Assembly (NCBI GenBank): GCA_028287745.1
Contig: JAQBPB010000057.1
Span: 1-43,859 of the forward strand
Length of the DNA stretch: 43,859 nucleotides
Direction: 5' to 3'
Source of the DNA: Chloroflexota bacterium
Lineage (GTDB): Bacteria; Chloroflexota; Chloroflexia; Chloroheliales; Chloroheliaceae
Shown: positions 40,802 to 43,859 of the stretch, piece by piece
Numbering within the stretch: the stretch's first letter is position 1
Layout: the number at the start of each line of letters is the position of its first letter
Translations under genes and position numbers: made by a program
The notes under the pieces: generated by a model
What the model saw: the letters and a program-made list of their open reading frames with translations, nothing else
The model's database searches: none
Told to the model about the DNA's origin: nothing

Positions 40802-40985
40802 AATAGCTGGCGAAATTCCAGTGAACCTGGCGCGTTTTAGCCGGGTTCCGGCCCGCCCGTTTTTTCCGGTTTAATTGAATTACATTCCTGCGGCTGAACG
40901 CTGGCCGGACCAGGCGGCTTTCAAGCCAGCCCTGCACAAATTTGTAAACCCCACCGCCATTTGCATAAAAATGGTACATAAATTC

Positions 40986-40994
40986 TGTTATAAT
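40986..40994 (+). promoter_or_regulatory. Extended -10 promoter of priA, predicting a leaderless mRNA
   Basis: TGTTATAAT (40986-40994) is a perfect extended -10 box. The seventh base after it is the A of the ATG at 41001. No good -35 box is seen at 17 bases; TTGCAT at 40961 is 22 bases away. The only AAGG lies 1-2 bases from the ATG, too close to serve as a ribosome binding site. Confidence 0.6.
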
Positions 40995-41000
40995 TAAGGT

Positions 41001-43700
41001 ATGACCAGCGAAATTATAGCCGAGAATATGCTGCCCGAAGAACTTCCTATTCCTACCGATGAACAGGAGCTTGAGTTAAAGCCGACTCTTTTTGTGGAAG
41101 TGGCGATGGACTCGGCCGGTTTGCAAGAAAGCCTGACTTACGCGGTCCCACCCGAACTACAAATGGATATTCAGCCGGGCCAACTGGTCTGGGGGCCGCT
41201 GAAAAAGGGCCGCGCCCAGGGTGTGGTGCTGTCGGTCGGGTCGGTCGCGCCGCCCTTCAAGGTACGGGCGATTACCGACCTGGTGGACCCCCGCCCGGTC
41301 CTGCAACTCTACCAGCTTGGCCTGGCTCGCTGGCTTTCCAGCTATTATTATTGCGGCCTGTTCGAAGCGGTCAGCCTGATGCTGCCGCCCGGTTTTAGCC
41401 GGATTGCCAAGCCGGTGCTGACCATCACCCCGGCCGGGGCCGAACTTTTACTGCCGCCGGGCCTTAATAACAACCAGCTTTTCTTGCTGGACCTCTTGCG
41501 CCAGCCGCTTAAAAGCCGCAAACCTACCGACGAACCGGCCCCGGCTTTTATAAACGACCTCAAAAAACTTTATAACGCCCGGCACGGCAAGACCACCTTT
41601 GACCGGACTGTCAAATCCCTGGAGGAAAAGGGGCTGGCTGTCCGCAGCTTTTTCTTGCCCCAACCCGGTGTTAAACCCCAGGTTAAGCCATTCGTGCGGT
41701 TAGCACCTTACCTGCTGCAACTGGCTCCCGATGACCCGGCTATTTTAAAGAAGATGGACCGCTCGCAGCGCCAGCGCGAGGTTTTTGAAGTACTGCGGCG
41801 CGAGCTGGAACCGGGCTATTTGCTGCTGGCCGAAGAAGCCGCCCTGCTGGCCGAAACCGACCTCAAGACCTTACGGGCTCTGGGTGCCAAAGGCTTGCTT
41901 GAATTTGAGGACCGCGAAGTCCGGCGCAACCCTCTGGCTAACCGGCCCCAGCGCCTGGTGGCTGAAGAACCGCCGCTTTTGACCTACCGCCAGTCGGTGG
42001 CCTGGCGGGCTATCCTGGATGGCTTTCAATCGCCCGAGCCCCGGCCTTTCTTGCTGCACGGCGTGACCGGCAGCGGCAAGACCGAACTGTATTTGCGCTC
42101 GATTGCCCGTATCTTGAAGGAAGGCCGCCAGGCGATAGTCCTGGTGCCGGAAATCGCCCTGACCGCTCAGACGGTCGACCGCTTCTCGGCGCGTTTTCCG
42201 GGCCGGGTGGCCGTCCGGCACAGCAAACTCAGCCCCGGCGAAGCCTTTGACGAATGGCGGCGGGCCAGAGATGGCGAAGCCTCGATTATTATCGGGGCCA
42301 GGAGCGCCCTTTTCTCGCCGGTGCCCCGGTTGGGCCTGATTATTATTGATGAAGAACACGAGTGGAGCTATAAGCAGGACGACTCTTTCCCCGGTATACC
42401 GCTCTACCATACCCGGACCGTCGCCTATGAAATGGCAAAACTAACCGGCGCGTCCGTTATTCTCGGCAGCGCTACCCCGGCGGTCGAAAGTTTCTTCCGG
42501 GCGGAACAGGGCGAGTTCAGCCTGTTAAGCCTGCCTGAACGGGTCGCACCCCACGAGAACAAAGGCGGCGAACCGCAGGGCGTGGCCGGGCCGCTGCCGC
42601 TGCCGCCGGTCCAGGTGGTGGACCTGCGCCAGGAATTAAAGGCCAATAACAACAGCATCTTCAGCCGCGACTTGAAGCACCACCTCAAGGAAACACTGGA
42701 CCGGGGCCGCCAGGCGATTTTGTTTCTCAACCGGCGCGGTACGGCCACGATTGTAATGTGCCGGGACTGCGGGACGGTGGTTGTCTGTGATTTGTGCGAT
42801 ACGCCGATGGTCTTTCACGCCGACCTTGACCGGCTGATTTGCCACCGCTGCGGGCGCCGGGCCCCCAGCCCCCAGGTATGCCCCAACCAGGAATGCCGCA
42901 GCGAACGCATTCGCCATTTTGGGGTCGGCACCAAGCGGGTTGAAGAGGAATTGCAACGCTTGTTCCCACAGGCCAGGATTATCCGCTGGGACCAGGATAC
43001 GATTGCCGAGGGCGGCCGCGATGCCTATCAGACCCTTTTCGATAAAATGACGAACCACGAAGCCGATTTGCTGGTGGGTACCCAGATGATTGCCAAAGGG
43101 TTAGACCTGCCGCTAATCTCCCTGGTCGGGGTTGTTACGGCGGATACCGGCCTGTACCTGCCGGACTTCCGGGCCACCGAGCGCACTTTCCAGCTTCTAA
43201 CCCAGGTATTGGGCCGGGCCGGGCGCCGCAGCGGGCCAAGCCGGGCTATCGTCCAGAGCTATACGCCCGACCATTATGTGATTGAAGCGGCGGCCCAGCA
43301 CGATTACCATAGTTTTTACTCCCAGGAACTGGCCTTCCGCTTTGAACATGGCTACCCGCCCTTCTCCAAGCTGATTAAATTCGTCTACAGCCACAAGGAC
43401 GAGCAAAAGGCCCGGATTGAGTCGGACAGGCTGGCTAAGGAAATCCAGTTTCAATTCGAGGAAGCCGGGCTGGTGGCTGATACTGGGGTCTATGATTTTA
43501 TTGGCCCGGCCCCGGCTTTTCAACATAAATTGCGCGGCATGTATCGTTATCAGTTTATTATACGTATATATGGTACGGACATTCCCGGCGCCGATGACAG
43601 CCAGCCGGAAGACGCCCGTTTGATCCGCCAGATCATCGGCCGTTTGCGGCCATACCTGCACGGATGGACGGTAGATGTTGACCCGCAAAGCATCTTGTAG
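41001..43700 (+). CDS. priA: Primosomal protein N' (replication restart helicase PriA)
   Basis: An 899-residue DNA helicase that reloads the replisome at stalled or repaired forks. After a short extra N-terminal segment (~1-30), the 3'-DNA-end-binding domain reads FVEVAMDSAGLQESLTYAVP. The helicase core has Walker A GVTGSGKT (354-361), LVPEIALTAQTVDRF, RHSKLSPGEAFDEW, the DEEH box (450-453) and, in lobe 2, VGTQMIAKGLDLPLISLVGV and LLTQVLGRAGRRSG. Eight zinc-binding cysteines lie at 587, 590, 596, 599, 614, 617, 627 and 632. The length exceeds the ~730 residues of E. coli PriA because of the N-terminal part and an insert (~215-320). It is followed 70 bases later by def. An extended -10 immediately before the ATG suggests a leaderless mRNA. 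Confidence 0.97.
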   Translation: MTSEIIAENMLPEELPIPTDEQELELKPTLFVEVAMDSAGLQESLTYAVPPELQMDIQPGQLVWGPLKKGRAQGVVLSVGSVAPPFKVRAITDLVDPRPVLQLYQLGLARWLSSYYYCGLFEAVSLMLPPGFSRIAKPVLTITPAGAELLLPPGLNNNQLFLLDLLRQPLKSRKPTDEPAPAFINDLKKLYNARHGKTTFDRTVKSLEEKGLAVRSFFLPQPGVKPQVKPFVRLAPYLLQLAPDDPAILKKMDRSQRQREVFEVLRRELEPGYLLLAEEAALLAETDLKTLRALGAKGLLEFEDREVRRNPLANRPQRLVAEEPPLLTYRQSVAWRAILDGFQSPEPRPFLLHGVTGSGKTELYLRSIARILKEGRQAIVLVPEIALTAQTVDRFSARFPGRVAVRHSKLSPGEAFDEWRRARDGEASIIIGARSALFSPVPRLGLIIIDEEHEWSYKQDDSFPGIPLYHTRTVAYEMAKLTGASVILGSATPAVESFFRAEQGEFSLLSLPERVAPHENKGGEPQGVAGPLPLPPVQVVDLRQELKANNNSIFSRDLKHHLKETLDRGRQAILFLNRRGTATIVMCRDCGTVVVCDLCDTPMVFHADLDRLICHRCGRRAPSPQVCPNQECRSERIRHFGVGTKRVEEELQRLFPQARIIRWDQDTIAEGGRDAYQTLFDKMTNHEADLLVGTQMIAKGLDLPLISLVGVVTADTGLYLPDFRATERTFQLLTQVLGRAGRRSGPSRAIVQSYTPDHYVIEAAAQHDYHSFYSQELAFRFEHGYPPFSKLIKFVYSHKDEQKARIESDRLAKEIQFQFEEAGLVADTGVYDFIGPAPAFQHKLRGMYRYQFIIRIYGTDIPGADDSQPEDARLIRQIIGRLRPYLHGWTVDVDPQSIL

Positions 43701-43770
43701 TAAAATGTATATGTAAAAAATCAAACTTAAATAAAACTGATTATTATTTAGACCTTTAGAGGGTATTACA

Positions 43771-43859
43771 ATGGCATTATTAACCATATTAACTGATGAT
43801 AACCCGCGCTTACGGCTCAAATCGCAAAAAGTAACCAAGTTCGATAAAGATTTGCGCAC
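43771..43859 (+). CDS. def: Peptide deformylase, N-terminal part (partial)
   Basis: The first 29 codons are visible. The peptide opens MALLTILTDDNPRLRLKSQK, then VTKFDKDLR. This is the usual start of peptide deformylase, which removes the formyl group from new protein N-termini. The metal-binding and HExxH motifs lie beyond the right edge. AGAGGG precedes the ATG by about 8 bases. The priA-def order is common in bacteria. Confidence 0.85.
   Translation, partial: MALLTILTDDNPRLRLKSQKVTKFDKDLR

Noticed and set aside
43197..43859. A 220-codon minus-strand frame reaching the right edge
   Set aside because: It overlaps the clear C-terminal part of priA and the start of def on the other strand and shows no recognisable domain.

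Overview
The window looks like a chromosomal stretch from a member of the Chloroflexota. This is inferred from gene content: a GH1-RmlD fusion gene, a secreted protein with an N-terminal domain I associate with that phylum, priA running directly into def, and a moderately GC-rich, CCGG-rich composition. No rRNA or other marker here fixes the taxon more closely.

Layout. 1-1640: an AT-richer patch with two decayed IS3-type elements on either side of a small lipoprotein gene, next to a tRNA-Leu(UAG). 1687-4590: minus-strand housekeeping and stress genes (SGNH hydrolase, hemerythrin-like protein, DUF177/YceD, HAD phosphatase). 4842-5315: a collapsed CYP152-type cytochrome P450 pseudogene. 5512-9806 (minus): an MMPL-like membrane protein lacking both large extracytoplasmic loops, a YflT-like stress protein and a GH2 glycosidase. 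10330-17325 (plus): a baeRF-family protein, a GH1-RmlD fusion, a GT-B glycosyltransferase and a secreted protein with three WCG repeats. 17378-22669 (minus): three GT4 glycosyltransferases and a zinc-ribbon methyltransferase, probably surface-glycan synthesis. 23025-24074 (minus): a type II asparaginase, divergent from a plus-strand run of a TIM-barrel isomerase, a large McrB-like AAA+ protein without McrC, argH and a small secreted protein. 29800-31626 (minus): two GT2 glycosyltransferases. 32276-34225: a soluble GAF-GAF histidine kinase, convergent with rplS. 35331-40801: a four-gene cluster related to group 4 [NiFe] hydrogenase / complex I. 41001-end: priA and the start of def.

The most interesting locus is the 35331-40801 cluster. 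Its large subunit keeps all four Ni-Fe cysteine positions, but it sits only with two antiporter-like subunits and a HyfE/NuoK-like subunit; no small subunit, NuoH/HyfC or ferredoxin gene is next to it. The orphan McrB-like ATPase (25133-27643) and the loop-less MMPL protein are the next most unusual.

A recurring regulatory theme is an extended -10 promoter (TGnTATAAT-like), found upstream of tRNA-Leu, rplS, ansA, priA and other genes. For ansA and priA the -10 box lies exactly 6 nt before the start codon and there is no usable Shine-Dalgarno sequence, which predicts leaderless mRNAs. All product names come from motif reading by eye; no database search was run.
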